A DNA stretch of 64,000 nt from Roseomonas sp. KE2513. Its GTDB lineage: Bacteria; Pseudomonadota; Alphaproteobacteria; Acetobacterales; Acetobacteraceae. The notes beneath the pieces are model-generated. The model searched no databases and was not told the DNA's origin. It saw only the letters and a list, made by a program, of their open reading frames with translations. Both the position numbers and the translations under genes were made by a program. The first letter of the stretch is position 1; each line of letters starts with the position of its first letter. The DNA lies in assembly GCF_016107305.1 (NCBI RefSeq), contig NZ_RCVR01000010.1, forward strand, positions 62,001 to 126,000, given 5' to 3'. Positions 53,762-62,323 of this stretch are shown piece after piece.

Positions 53762-55543
53762 TCAGCCCTCGTGCCGCGGCCCCTCGTGCTCGCGCGGCTT
53801 CTGCACCGGCTGCTCGCCGGCAGAGCGGCGGTTGAGCGCCGCCCGCACCCGGTCCGCGAGGTCCGCGCGGCGATAAGGCTTGCCCAGCACGTCCATGGAG
53901 GGCGCGCGCGGCCCCTCCAGCACCAGGTCCTCGTTGTAGCCGGTGGTCAGCAGCACCCCGATACCGGGCCGCTGCTCGCGCGCCCTTTCCGCCAGGACAA
54001 TCCCGTTCATGCCGCCGGGCATGAGGATGTCCGAGAACAGGAGGTCCACCGAGGCGCCCTCCGCCCCGTCCAGGATCTCCAACGCCTCCTCGGGCCCGCG
54101 GGCGACGAGCACGCGGTAACCGAGCATCAGCAGGTGCTCCCGCGCGAGCGCCAGCACGTCGTCGTTGTCCTCGACCACGAGGATCGTCTCGGCCGAGCCG
54201 CGCTGCTTCTCCTTCGGCGCCGGCTCCGCCACGGCATCCGGGTGCGGCCCCACCGGCTCGGCCGCCATCTCACTCGCCGGGAACAGCATGCGGATCGTCG
54301 TGCCCTGCCCGGGCTCGCTCTCGATCTCCAGCCGCCCCAGGGACTGCTGCACGAAGCCCTGCACCATTGCGAGGCCCAGCCCCGTGCCCTTGCTCGGCCC
54401 CTTGGTGGTGAAGAAGGGCTCCGTCGCCCGCTCCACGACATAGGCGGGCATGCCCGTGCCCTCGTCCCTGATGGAGAGTGCAACGTAGCGCCCGCCGCCG
54501 ACGCCATCCGTCTCCCGCGTTACAGCGGAGGTCTCCACCGTCACGGTCCCGCCCTCGGGCATCGCGTCGCGCGCGTTGATGACGACGTTGAGCAGCGCCA
54601 TCTCGAGATGCACAGGATCGATCATCACTGAGGGAAGACGGCGGCGGAGGCTGAAATGCAGATCCGCGCGGCTGCCGACTGTCGTCTCCAGCATCTCGCC
54701 GAAGTCGTTGATCAGGGACGAGAGGTCGATCGGCCTGGGTTCCAGCCGCGTCTTGCGCGCGAAGGCGAGGAGCTGGCGCGTCAGCTTCGCCCCGCGCTCC
54801 GTCGCGTCGCTCGCACGGTCCACATAGCGCAGCAGCGCCTTGTCGGCGATCTTGCCGCGCAGGAACTCGAGATTGCCCGAGACGATCAGGAGAAGGTTGT
54901 TGAAGTCGTGCGCGAGGCCGGCGGTCAGCTGCCCGATCGCCTCCATCTTCTGCGCCTGGCGATAGGCCTGCTCCGAGGTTCGCCGCCGCGTCACGTCGAG
55001 CTGCGAGGCGAAGAAGTAGAGCAGCCGACCGTCTTTCTCGAAGACGGGCGCAATGAAGACCCCGTTCCAGAAAGGCGTGCCGTCCCGCTTGTAATTGAGC
55101 AGCTCCACCGAGGCCGCACGGTGCTCGTGGATCGCCGTCCTCAGCTCCGCGACCTTCTCGCGATCGGTCTGCGCGCCCTGCAGGAAGCGGCAGTTGCGCC
55201 CGACGATCTCCTCCTGCCGATAGCCCGTCAGGTCCTGGAAGGCGCGGTTAGCGAAGACGATGGGATTGTCCGGCAGGTTCGGGTCCGTGAGGATCATCGG
55301 CATGCGCGTCATCTCGACGGCCGCGAAGAAGACGTCGCCGCGGTCGTCGAGCCCCGGCTCGGTAACCGTCGCCTCCTGCCAGTGATGGATGGCGACGTTG
55401 CCGGTGGGCGAGTAGGAGCCGGGGTCGTGCTCGCCCGCCGCGGGAACGCCCCGGCTCTGCTGGTCACCCTGCCCCTGCACGTCCGTCGCGTCCGGCCTTC
55501 CAGTCTCGTCCGCGCCGCTCAAGTCGTCCTCTCTCACGCGCAT
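53762..55543 (-). CDS. Blue-light LOV hybrid histidine kinase
   Basis: A 593-residue cytosolic protein. The LOV domain (residues about 75-190) has the flavin-adduct motif GRNCRFLQG with Cys118, plus NRAFQDLTGYRQEEIV, ELLNYKRDGTPFWNGVFIAP and the PAC-like LYFFASQLDVT. The kinase core follows with His212 in GLAHDFNN, ATPase motifs NVVINARDAM, DEGTGM and GKGTGLGLAM, and a receiver with LVVEDND and phospho-Asp505 in LLFSDILMPG. Such LOV-HK-RR proteins switch activity on blue light. The N-terminal ~60 residues are disordered. Start 55543 or 55555 (12 bases apart) are both possible. Confidence 0.92.
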   Translation of the reverse strand: MRVREDDLSGADETGRPDATDVQGQGDQQSRGVPAAGEHDPGSYSPTGNVAIHHWQEATVTEPGLDDRGDVFFAAVEMTRMPMILTDPNLPDNPIVFANRAFQDLTGYRQEEIVGRNCRFLQGAQTDREKVAELRTAIHEHRAASVELLNYKRDGTPFWNGVFIAPVFEKDGRLLYFFASQLDVTRRRTSEQAYRQAQKMEAIGQLTAGLAHDFNNLLLIVSGNLEFLRGKIADKALLRYVDRASDATERGAKLTRQLLAFARKTRLEPRPIDLSSLINDFGEMLETTVGSRADLHFSLRRRLPSVMIDPVHLEMALLNVVINARDAMPEGGTVTVETSAVTRETDGVGGGRYVALSIRDEGTGMPAYVVERATEPFFTTKGPSKGTGLGLAMVQGFVQQSLGRLEIESEPGQGTTIRMLFPASEMAAEPVGPHPDAVAEPAPKEKQRGSAETILVVEDNDDVLALAREHLLMLGYRVLVARGPEEALEILDGAEGASVDLLFSDILMPGGMNGIVLAERAREQRPGIGVLLTTGYNEDLVLEGPRAPSMDVLGKPYRRADLADRVRAALNRRSAGEQPVQKPREHEGPRHEG

Positions 55544-55832
55544 CCCCGGATCCATTGACGCGGCGTTTCTGGCCGACGGGCGAGAGATTGGGAACATCCA
55601 GAAATGCACCAGGGGTCCACTAGCGGCTTTGTGGGCGGCCGGGCGTTCCGATCCCGTTGAACTGCTCTGCCCTGCGCAACGCCGATCTGTTCCGGTCGCT
55701 CCGTTAAGCAGCCGGCAAGATTTCGAGCACAAGTTCCGTCTCAAAATTAATACTCGCTGGACGGAATCACCTCCTGATGAGACATGCCGCGCTGCCGGCC
55801 GCACCAGCCCTGAAGCGAGGAAGCCGGCTCCG

Positions 55833-56201
55833 ATGAGCGCCGCCCCCAAACCGAAGGGCCCGGCCCAGGGGCACCGAGACTCGCCGCGGCGCCTCGCACG
55901 GAGCGGCCCTAGCGGCTATCCTCATTGGGGCCCGAGTTATGCCTATCGCGGCGCGGTCATCCACACGGACCGGCGCGAGACCTACTACCTCTTCGAGTTG
56001 GAGGGTTTTCCTCATGGCGGCTGGACCGGCCTCGGCAGCCTCTGGGCCGTCACGCGCCTGGTCGATTGCTGGCTCGACGAGGGCCGCCTGCCGCCGCATT
56101 ACCGGCAGCGCGGCCCCGGCCCGGCTCAGCTTCCGACCGTGCCGCCGTCCTTGCGGATGATCGCGATGATCGAGGGGCGCGGCGGCATCCCCTCGGCGTA
56201 A
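55833..56201 (+). CDS. Small protein of unknown function
   Basis: A 122-residue protein. The N-terminus is basic and Pro-rich (APKPKGPAQGHRDSPRRLAR), followed by a core with YPHWGPSYAYRGAVIHTDRR, ETYYLFELEGFPHGGWTGLG and VTRLVDCWLDEGRLPPHYR. The core is natural-looking and probably soluble. Its last 76 bases overlap the 3' end of the convergent PhoX-like gene on the other strand. I do not recognise the family. Confidence 0.6.
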   Translation: MSAAPKPKGPAQGHRDSPRRLARSGPSGYPHWGPSYAYRGAVIHTDRRETYYLFELEGFPHGGWTGLGSLWAVTRLVDCWLDEGRLPPHYRQRGPGPAQLPTVPPSLRMIAMIEGRGGIPSA

Positions 56202-58117
56202 TCCGGCCAGCGGGTGGAGGGCTTGTCGTAAGTGCTCCCCCGTTCCTCCCCAGGATGCTGGATCGCCAGGAACACCGTGCGGTCCCCAGGACCGATCAGG
56301 GGCCCGCAGACCTCCGCCCCGGTTGGCGCCGCGTAGAACCGCCGCGTCAGCGCCCGCCCCTCGCCCTCGGTGTCGGCGGCGTAGAGCCCGTCCGCCACGT
56401 CCGCGGCCGCGGGCGCGCCATCGGTCGCGATCCAGATCCGCCCCTTGCTGTCGAAGGCGCAGTTGTCCGGGCAGGAGAGCCAGCCCGAATCCGCCCCCAC
56501 CGCCCGATGGTAGGAGGCGCCGGGATCGGAGCCTGGCCGCCCCGCCATCAGGAAGGTCTCCCAGCGCGCGGTCGGCGCCGCATGGTCCACCCCGCCCCGC
56601 GCCCGCGGCGGCACGATCTCGATGACGTGGCCGTGGATGTTGTTCGCGCGCGGGTTCGCCTTGTCGGTCCGCGTGGCCGTGCGGCTGCCGTTATTCGTCA
56701 GCATGACATAGACGCGCCCGTTCACCGGGTTCGCCTGCACGTCCTCCGGCCGGTCCATTGGCGTCGCGCCCAGCAGGTCGGCGGCGCGCCGCGCCTCGAT
56801 CACCACGTCGCCCTGGCTGTGGAAGCCGTTCGCCTCGGTCAGCGGCCCCTCGCCATGCACCAGCGGCAGCCAGGTCACCGTGCCGTCGTCCCCGAAGCGC
56901 GCGACGGAGAGCGTGCCCTCGTCCAGCAGGTCGCGGTTGCGGGCGGGGTCCTCGCGGTCGAAGGGCCTGGCCGTGACGAAGCGGTAGACGTAGTCGAAGC
57001 GCTCGTCGTCACCCATGTAGATCACGACGCGCCCGTCGGCCGAGACGGCGTGGGTGCAGCCCTCGTGTTTGAAGCGGCCGAGCGCGGTGCGCTTCACCGG
57101 GATGCTCTCGGGGTCGTAGGGGTCGAACTCAACCACCCAGCCGAAGCGGTTGGGCTCGTTCGGCTCGCTCGCCACGTCGAAGCGCGGCACGTGGCGGCCC
57201 CAGGGGAACTGCGCATCCCGCACCAGCCCGTATCGCTTGTAGGAAGCGGCCTGCGCGCCCGTCTCAACGCCGGGCCCGCCGAAGTAGTAGTTGAAGTTCT
57301 CCTCGGCGATCAGCACCGTGCCCCAGGGCGTGTTGCCGCCGGCGCAGTTGTTCAGCGTGCCCCGCACCAGCGCCCCCGTCGGATCGGCGGAGGTGCGAAG
57401 CCGCTCGTGCCCTGCCGCCGGGCCGCTCACCCGGATCGGCGTCTCCGCCGTGATCCGGCGGTTCAGCGCACTGCCAGCGACCGGCGCCCAACGCTCACCC
57501 TCGCGCCGGATCTCCACGACGCTCGCGCCATGCGCCATCATCTCGGTAGCAACCTGCGCGGCCGAGGTGCCCAGCCGCGCCGCGCGGGCATCGCCCAGCC
57601 CCGCGAACATCAGCTCCGGGTTCGTGTACTCGTGGTTGACGACGAGCAGCCCGTGCTCGCCCTCACCACCCTTCGGCAGGGGGAAGAAGTCGAGATAGTC
57701 GTTGTTGTAGCCGAACTGCATCGCCTGGGCCGCGGCCGTCTGGTTGGCGGGGTCGAAGGCCGGCGCGCCGGGCAGCACCGGATCGCCCCAGCGGATCACC
57801 ACCTGCACCTCGTGCCCCTCGGCCACGGCCTCCCCCGGGCCGGTGCCGTGCGGCAGCCCGCGAAAGCCAAGCGTGGAGGCCCCCGCCCCCCGCACCCCGG
57901 CATTCACGCCCTGGGCCCAGCTCTGTGCCGCAACCCCCGCGAAGGTCGCGCCGATCAACCCGCGCAGGGCCGCGCGCCGCGCCAGCCGCCGGCCGAGCAC
58001 CTGCCGGATCGGGTCCACCGGTACCGGATTGCTCCCGATATCCTCGATGTCCCGCGGCATCGCCGCGTCGCACGGCATCGCCGCGCCGACCGCCGACCGC
58101 CCGTCCGAACCCTGCAT
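56126..58117 (-). CDS. PhoX-family (DUF839) alkaline phosphatase-like protein
   Basis: A 663-residue protein. A twin-arginine signal region is present (LGRRLARRAALRGLIGATFAG and VAAQSWA). The PhoX/DUF839 fold shows AQAMQFGYNNDYLDFFPLPK, LLVVNHEYTNPELMF, NNCAGGNTPWGTVLIAEENF, YPKRTALG-like VKRTALGRFKHEG, VIYMGDDERFDYVYRFV and DNCAFDSKGRIWIATDG. PhoX enzymes are periplasmic Ca/Fe-dependent phosphomonoesterases induced by phosphate lack. No phosphate-box was identified. A smaller paralogue lies just downstream on the same strand order. Confidence 0.88.
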   Translation of the reverse strand: MQGSDGRSAVGAAMPCDAAMPRDIEDIGSNPVPVDPIRQVLGRRLARRAALRGLIGATFAGVAAQSWAQGVNAGVRGAGASTLGFRGLPHGTGPGEAVAEGHEVQVVIRWGDPVLPGAPAFDPANQTAAAQAMQFGYNNDYLDFFPLPKGGEGEHGLLVVNHEYTNPELMFAGLGDARAARLGTSAAQVATEMMAHGASVVEIRREGERWAPVAGSALNRRITAETPIRVSGPAAGHERLRTSADPTGALVRGTLNNCAGGNTPWGTVLIAEENFNYYFGGPGVETGAQAASYKRYGLVRDAQFPWGRHVPRFDVASEPNEPNRFGWVVEFDPYDPESIPVKRTALGRFKHEGCTHAVSADGRVVIYMGDDERFDYVYRFVTARPFDREDPARNRDLLDEGTLSVARFGDDGTVTWLPLVHGEGPLTEANGFHSQGDVVIEARRAADLLGATPMDRPEDVQANPVNGRVYVMLTNNGSRTATRTDKANPRANNIHGHVIEIVPPRARGGVDHAAPTARWETFLMAGRPGSDPGASYHRAVGADSGWLSCPDNCAFDSKGRIWIATDGAPAAADVADGLYAADTEGEGRALTRRFYAAPTGAEVCGPLIGPGDRTVFLAIQHPGEERGSTYDKPSTRWPDYAEGMPPRPSIIAIIRKDGGTVGS

Positions 58118-58221
58118 CGCACCGCCCCCGTCTCGATGGCGGCCGCTTAGTCCCCGCGGGGCACCACCGAGTGTCGGTTCGGTGAAGCTTTCATGACGGC
58201 ACAGCGCATCTCGGTGCCCCG

Positions 58222-59778
58222 TCAATCCCCCACCCTGCCCGGCCGCAGCCGGCTGAGGGTGATCAGGGTGGTGCGCGGCGGCGTGTTCCCGTCGAAGGCG
58301 GGCCAAGTGGTGCCCGGCCGGTCCCAGGAGGCACCAGGCTCCGCGCCAGGGGTGCGCACAATGGCGAAAATCGCCGTTCCGCCCGGAGCGGGCGTGGCCC
58401 CGCCGATCGCGGCCCCGCGCGGCGCGGCGTAGAGCACGCCCGGCAGGCCGCGCTCAGGCCCCGCGGCCTCCACCCCCACCAGCAGGTCCGGCGTCGGCCC
58501 AAGCCGCCCGCCGCGGTCTGTCCCGATCCAGACCCGCCCGGCGCCGTCGGTCGCCACGGTGTCCGGGTGCTCCAGTGCCGGGCGGCGCGGCACCCGCGCA
58601 GGACCTCCGCGCAGCAAAACCGAGACCTGGGCGCTCTCCGCCCCGTGGTCGCGCCCGTCCGGCACGATCTGCACCACCCGGCCCGGAGCGGGAGGCGAAA
58701 CGCCGGGCTGGCCGCGGCAGGCGAGGAACAGCGAGCCGTCGCCCCGGTCCAGGTCGAGGCCGGAGGGATAATCGAGCCCTGTCGCCCCCAGCCGTGCCGC
58801 AATCGCCACCGTGTCGGTCAACGCCACCGGCCCACGCGGCAGGGCGATCCAATGCAGCCGCTCACCCTCCACCCGCGCCGCCGCTAGGGTGCCGTTGTCG
58901 AGCGCGTCCTGTGCCCGCGCGGAACCGATGGAGGTGAAGCGGAAGAGGAAGCCGTCCGCCCGCCGGTCCGTCATGTAGACCACCGCGCGGCCGTCCGCGG
59001 TCATGGCGCTCGCCACGTCGCCATGCGCGAAGCGGCCGAGAGCCGTGCGCTTCACCGGCACGGCGGCCGGCTCCGTCCCGTCGAGTTCAGCCACCCAGCC
59101 GAAGCCGCGGGCATCGGTGAAGCGCGCATCGACGCCGCGCAGCCGCGTGGACCAGCCGGTCGGGTCGCCCTCCGCCAGGAGAAGGCTGCCCCAGGGTGTC
59201 CAGCACCCGCCGGAGACGTTGAGCAGCCCTCGCACCGTTTCGCCGATGCTCTCGGCCGCGGGGCCCGACACGCGGCAGAGGGTGTTGGCCGTAAGCCGGC
59301 GGGACTGGTAACCCCCATCCGAGACGATCCAGCGCTCGCCCTGCCGCTCGACATTGAGCAGCGAGGCACCCTGCATCGCGGCCGCCACCTTCGGCTGGTC
59401 CACCCCGCCGGGGAAGGCCATGGCCGGGTCCACCGTCGGGTGCGCGACGGCCAGGATGCCCCGCGGCACGCCATCCCCGCCCACGGGCGGTACGAAAAGG
59501 CCAAGGACAAGCCCATCCCAGCCGAACTGGGTCTCCGCCGCCTCCGCCGTCGGGGTACGTGGATGCCAGGGCTTGGCATCGAAGGTCACGCGGTCGCCCC
59601 AGCGGACGAGGACATCGCGGGCGTAGCCGGGCACCACCGTATCGGCCGGAAGGGTGGGAGGCGCGGCGAGCGGCAGGTTCACCGCCTCCGCCCGGCCCGG
59701 CCCGAGCGCGCTCAGCGAGAGCACTGCGCCCGCCCGCAAGAGGCCGCGCCGAGCCGGATATTTCGCTCTGCAAGTCAT
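58222..59778 (-). CDS. Short PhoX/DUF839-type exported protein linked to a molybdoenzyme
   Basis: A 518-residue exported protein. The start ATG at 59778 overlaps the end of the BisC-type gene by four bases (ATGA). The N-terminus has a Tat-like signal (ARRGLLRAGAVLSLSALGPG). The middle and end show LLAVAHP-type GILAVAHPTVDPAMAF, GGCWTPWGSLLLAEGDP, PVKRTALGRFAHGD and VVYMTDRRADGFLFRF, homologous to the larger PhoX neighbour but about 145 residues shorter. The metal-binding acidic cluster appears reduced, so whether it is an active phosphatase is unclear. The 4-base overlap couples it to the molybdoenzyme. Confidence 0.82.
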   Translation of the reverse strand: MTCRAKYPARRGLLRAGAVLSLSALGPGRAEAVNLPLAAPPTLPADTVVPGYARDVLVRWGDRVTFDAKPWHPRTPTAEAAETQFGWDGLVLGLFVPPVGGDGVPRGILAVAHPTVDPAMAFPGGVDQPKVAAAMQGASLLNVERQGERWIVSDGGYQSRRLTANTLCRVSGPAAESIGETVRGLLNVSGGCWTPWGSLLLAEGDPTGWSTRLRGVDARFTDARGFGWVAELDGTEPAAVPVKRTALGRFAHGDVASAMTADGRAVVYMTDRRADGFLFRFTSIGSARAQDALDNGTLAAARVEGERLHWIALPRGPVALTDTVAIAARLGATGLDYPSGLDLDRGDGSLFLACRGQPGVSPPAPGRVVQIVPDGRDHGAESAQVSVLLRGGPARVPRRPALEHPDTVATDGAGRVWIGTDRGGRLGPTPDLLVGVEAAGPERGLPGVLYAAPRGAAIGGATPAPGGTAIFAIVRTPGAEPGASWDRPGTTWPAFDGNTPPRTTLITLSRLRPGRVGD

Positions 59779-62111
59779 GTCGGCACAAATCGTTGAGTCG
59801 GTTGCCCTCCACCAAGCAGCGCCACCACCTGTGGCGGCCGGTGCACGGACACCTCCGGGAGGGAGCCCTGCCAGGCCTCCACCTGCACGAGGCAGGACTG
59901 CGCGGCGCAACCCTGCCCGAGCGAGGAGGTGCCGGTATCCTGGGTCAGCACGTTCGGGTTGCCGTGCGCGCAGATGGCCCCCGCCTCTGTCTCCACCGGA
60001 TCCCACCAGGCCCCTGTGGACATGGTCACCACCCCCGGCCGCAGGCCCTCCTCCAGCACGAGGCCGGCAAGCGCCGCGCCGCGGTCGTTGAACACGCGTA
60101 CCACCTGCCCCGCCGCGAGCCCGCGCGCGGCGGCGTCCGCGGGGTGCATCCGGATCGGTTCCCGCCCCCGTAGCTTGCCCGCCCGCGCGGCACGGGCGGG
60201 ATCGAGCTGCCCGTGCAGCCGTGTCGCCGGCTGGCTGGAGAGAAGGTGCAGCGGAAAGCGGGAGAGGTCGCCGCCCAGCCATTCCCGCGGCGCCTTCCAA
60301 ACGGCATGGCCCGGCACCTCCGGATCGCCGAAGCCCGCGATGGTCTCCGAGTAGAGCTCCACCTTTCCGGAGGGCGTGGCCAACGGCGCCGCCGCCGGGT
60401 CGGCGGCGAAATCGGCGAAGCCGACAAAGTCCCGCTCGGGCGGGCTGAACTCGATATGCCCCTCCGCCCAGAAGCGGTCGAACTCCGGCACTGCCGCCCC
60501 CATGGCCGCACAGGCCCGGCGGAAGCGGTCGTAGAGGTGCCGCAGCCAGGCGCCCTCGTCCCGCCCCTCCGTGAAGGCGGCGCGATAGCCCAGCGCCTCC
60601 GCGATATCGGCGAAGGCGTCGTGGTCGTTCCGCGCCTCTCCCTGCGGCGGCACCGCCCGGTGCATCGCCCGCAGGAAGCGGTCGCGCGACGAACTCGCGA
60701 TATCGTTCCGCTCCAGCGTCGTCGTCGCCGGCAGCACGATATCCGCGTGGCGCGCGATCGAGGTCCACCAGGGCTCCGAGACCACGATTGTCTCGGGACG
60801 GGAGAAGGCGCGGGCCAACCGGTTGAGGTCCTGGTGGTGATGGAAGGGATTGCCCCCCGACCAGAACACCGCGCGGATATCCGGCAGGAGAATATCGCGC
60901 CCGTTGTAGCGCAGCACCTCCCCCGGCCGCTCCAGCAGCTCCGTCACCCGTGCCACGGGGATCGAGACGCCCACGGGGTTGCGCGCGGCGGGTAGGTTCA
61001 CTGTCGGCAGTTCCCGCCGCGACGTGCCCATGCCGTTGATGCTGCCATAGCCGAAGGCGATCCCCTGGCCGGGCTTGCCGATCCCGCCGAGCACGCTTGC
61101 CAGCCCCACCAGCGCCCACCAGGGCTGCTCGCCGTGCTCGGCGCGCTGGATGGACCAGGTGGCGGTCAGCATCGTCGGCACCCGCGCCGCCTCCAGTGCC
61201 AGGGCACGGATCATCGTCGCCGGCACGTCGCAGAGGGCCTCGGCCCATTCCGGCGTCTTCGGAACCCCGTCCGCTTCGCCCATCACATAGGCCCGCAGCC
61301 GGTTCCAGCCGGTGGTGCAGCGGGAGAGGAAGTCCCGGTCCTCCATCCCGGCCTCGACGATGGCATGGATCATCGCCAGCACCATCGCCGTGTCGCCACC
61401 CGGACGGATCGGCACCCAATCGGCCTTCAGGAAGTCTGCGGTGTCACCACGCAGCGGGCTGATGTTGACGAAGCGCAGCCCCGCCTCCGCCGCCCGGCGC
61501 ATCTGCGGCACGTATTCGTGCGCCCCGCCGCCGCCCGCGGTCACCAGCCCGTTTTTCAGCGGCAGGCCGCCGAAGCACAGCATCAGCCGCGCGTTGCCGA
61601 TGATGCTGCGCCAGTCGGTCGCCGGGCCCGTGACGGGGTCGTTGGTGCCCAACACATGCGGCATCAGCGTCATGCCCGCACCATAGGAGTAGTTCGTCAC
61701 CTGGGACGTGAAGCCGCCGCCCAGCCCCAGGAAGCGGTGCAGCTGGCTGCGCGCGTGGTGAAATCGCCCCGCCGAGGCCCAGCCATAGGAGCCGCCGAGG
61801 ATCGAGGCGTCCCCGTGCTCGGCCCGCACCCGCGCCACCTCCTCCGCCACCAGCCGCGTTGCCCGGTCCCAGGAAACGGGCACGAAGCGGTCCCGACCGC
61901 GCGGGGAGCCCCGCCGTGCCCCGCGCAGCCAGCCCTCCCGCACATAGGGCCGGTCGATCCGGCACTCGGCATGAACCAGGTCCGGCATCCCCTCGACAAG
62001 GGGATTCGGCCAGGGATCGCGGGCGAAAGGGCGCGCGCCGGTGACGCGGCCCTCCTCCACCACGGCGTCGAAATAGCCCCAGTGGGCGGCGTGCGGGACA
62101 GTAACTGACAT
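59775..62111 (-). CDS. Molybdopterin-dependent oxidoreductase, BisC/TorZ (biotin/TMAO sulfoxide reductase) type
   Basis: A 778-residue molybdenum bis-MGD enzyme of the DMSO reductase family. The Mo-ligand Ser is Ser113 in GGSYGWASAGRFHHA, typical of BisC/TorA enzymes (Cys or SeCys in other branches). Others: GFTSQVTNYSYGAG, INGMGTSRRELPTVNL, VFWSGGNPFHHHQDLNR, WWTSIARHADIVLPATTTLERND (in parts) and LHGQLDPARAARAG. There is no signal peptide and no iron-sulfur motif, as in cytosolic BisC. It may reduce methionine sulfoxide, biotin sulfoxide or TMAO. It is unusually coupled to a PhoX-like gene. Confidence 0.9.
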   Translation of the reverse strand: MSVTVPHAAHWGYFDAVVEEGRVTGARPFARDPWPNPLVEGMPDLVHAECRIDRPYVREGWLRGARRGSPRGRDRFVPVSWDRATRLVAEEVARVRAEHGDASILGGSYGWASAGRFHHARSQLHRFLGLGGGFTSQVTNYSYGAGMTLMPHVLGTNDPVTGPATDWRSIIGNARLMLCFGGLPLKNGLVTAGGGGAHEYVPQMRRAAEAGLRFVNISPLRGDTADFLKADWVPIRPGGDTAMVLAMIHAIVEAGMEDRDFLSRCTTGWNRLRAYVMGEADGVPKTPEWAEALCDVPATMIRALALEAARVPTMLTATWSIQRAEHGEQPWWALVGLASVLGGIGKPGQGIAFGYGSINGMGTSRRELPTVNLPAARNPVGVSIPVARVTELLERPGEVLRYNGRDILLPDIRAVFWSGGNPFHHHQDLNRLARAFSRPETIVVSEPWWTSIARHADIVLPATTTLERNDIASSSRDRFLRAMHRAVPPQGEARNDHDAFADIAEALGYRAAFTEGRDEGAWLRHLYDRFRRACAAMGAAVPEFDRFWAEGHIEFSPPERDFVGFADFAADPAAAPLATPSGKVELYSETIAGFGDPEVPGHAVWKAPREWLGGDLSRFPLHLLSSQPATRLHGQLDPARAARAGKLRGREPIRMHPADAAARGLAAGQVVRVFNDRGAALAGLVLEEGLRPGVVTMSTGAWWDPVETEAGAICAHGNPNVLTQDTGTSSLGQGCAAQSCLVQVEAWQGSLPEVSVHRPPQVVALLGGGQPTQRFVPT

Positions 62112-62323
62112 GGCCGGGAAGCATCGACCTTAGAACCGCGGCAATCAACCGCACCCGCCCGGCAGCCCGAAACCGTGCCCTGCTGGGGGGCGTTCTGTTC
62201 CGCGACGCATAATGGCCGCCCGGCCGCGGACCAACGACCCGTACAGCGCCCCCTTCCCTCCTCCGCCTCGTTCCCGCGCCCGCCGCGCGCATCGCCGCGC
62301 CCCCACCCCAGGAGATCCGACGG

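Noticed and set aside
55925-58150. 740-codon plus-strand frame opposite the PhoX gene
   Set aside because: Shadow of the PhoX gene; no motifs and an atypical residue mix.
59779-61419. Upstream extension of the short PhoX gene
   Set aside because: It runs through the molybdoenzyme gene in another frame. The ATG at 59778 with a signal peptide and ATGA overlap is the better start.
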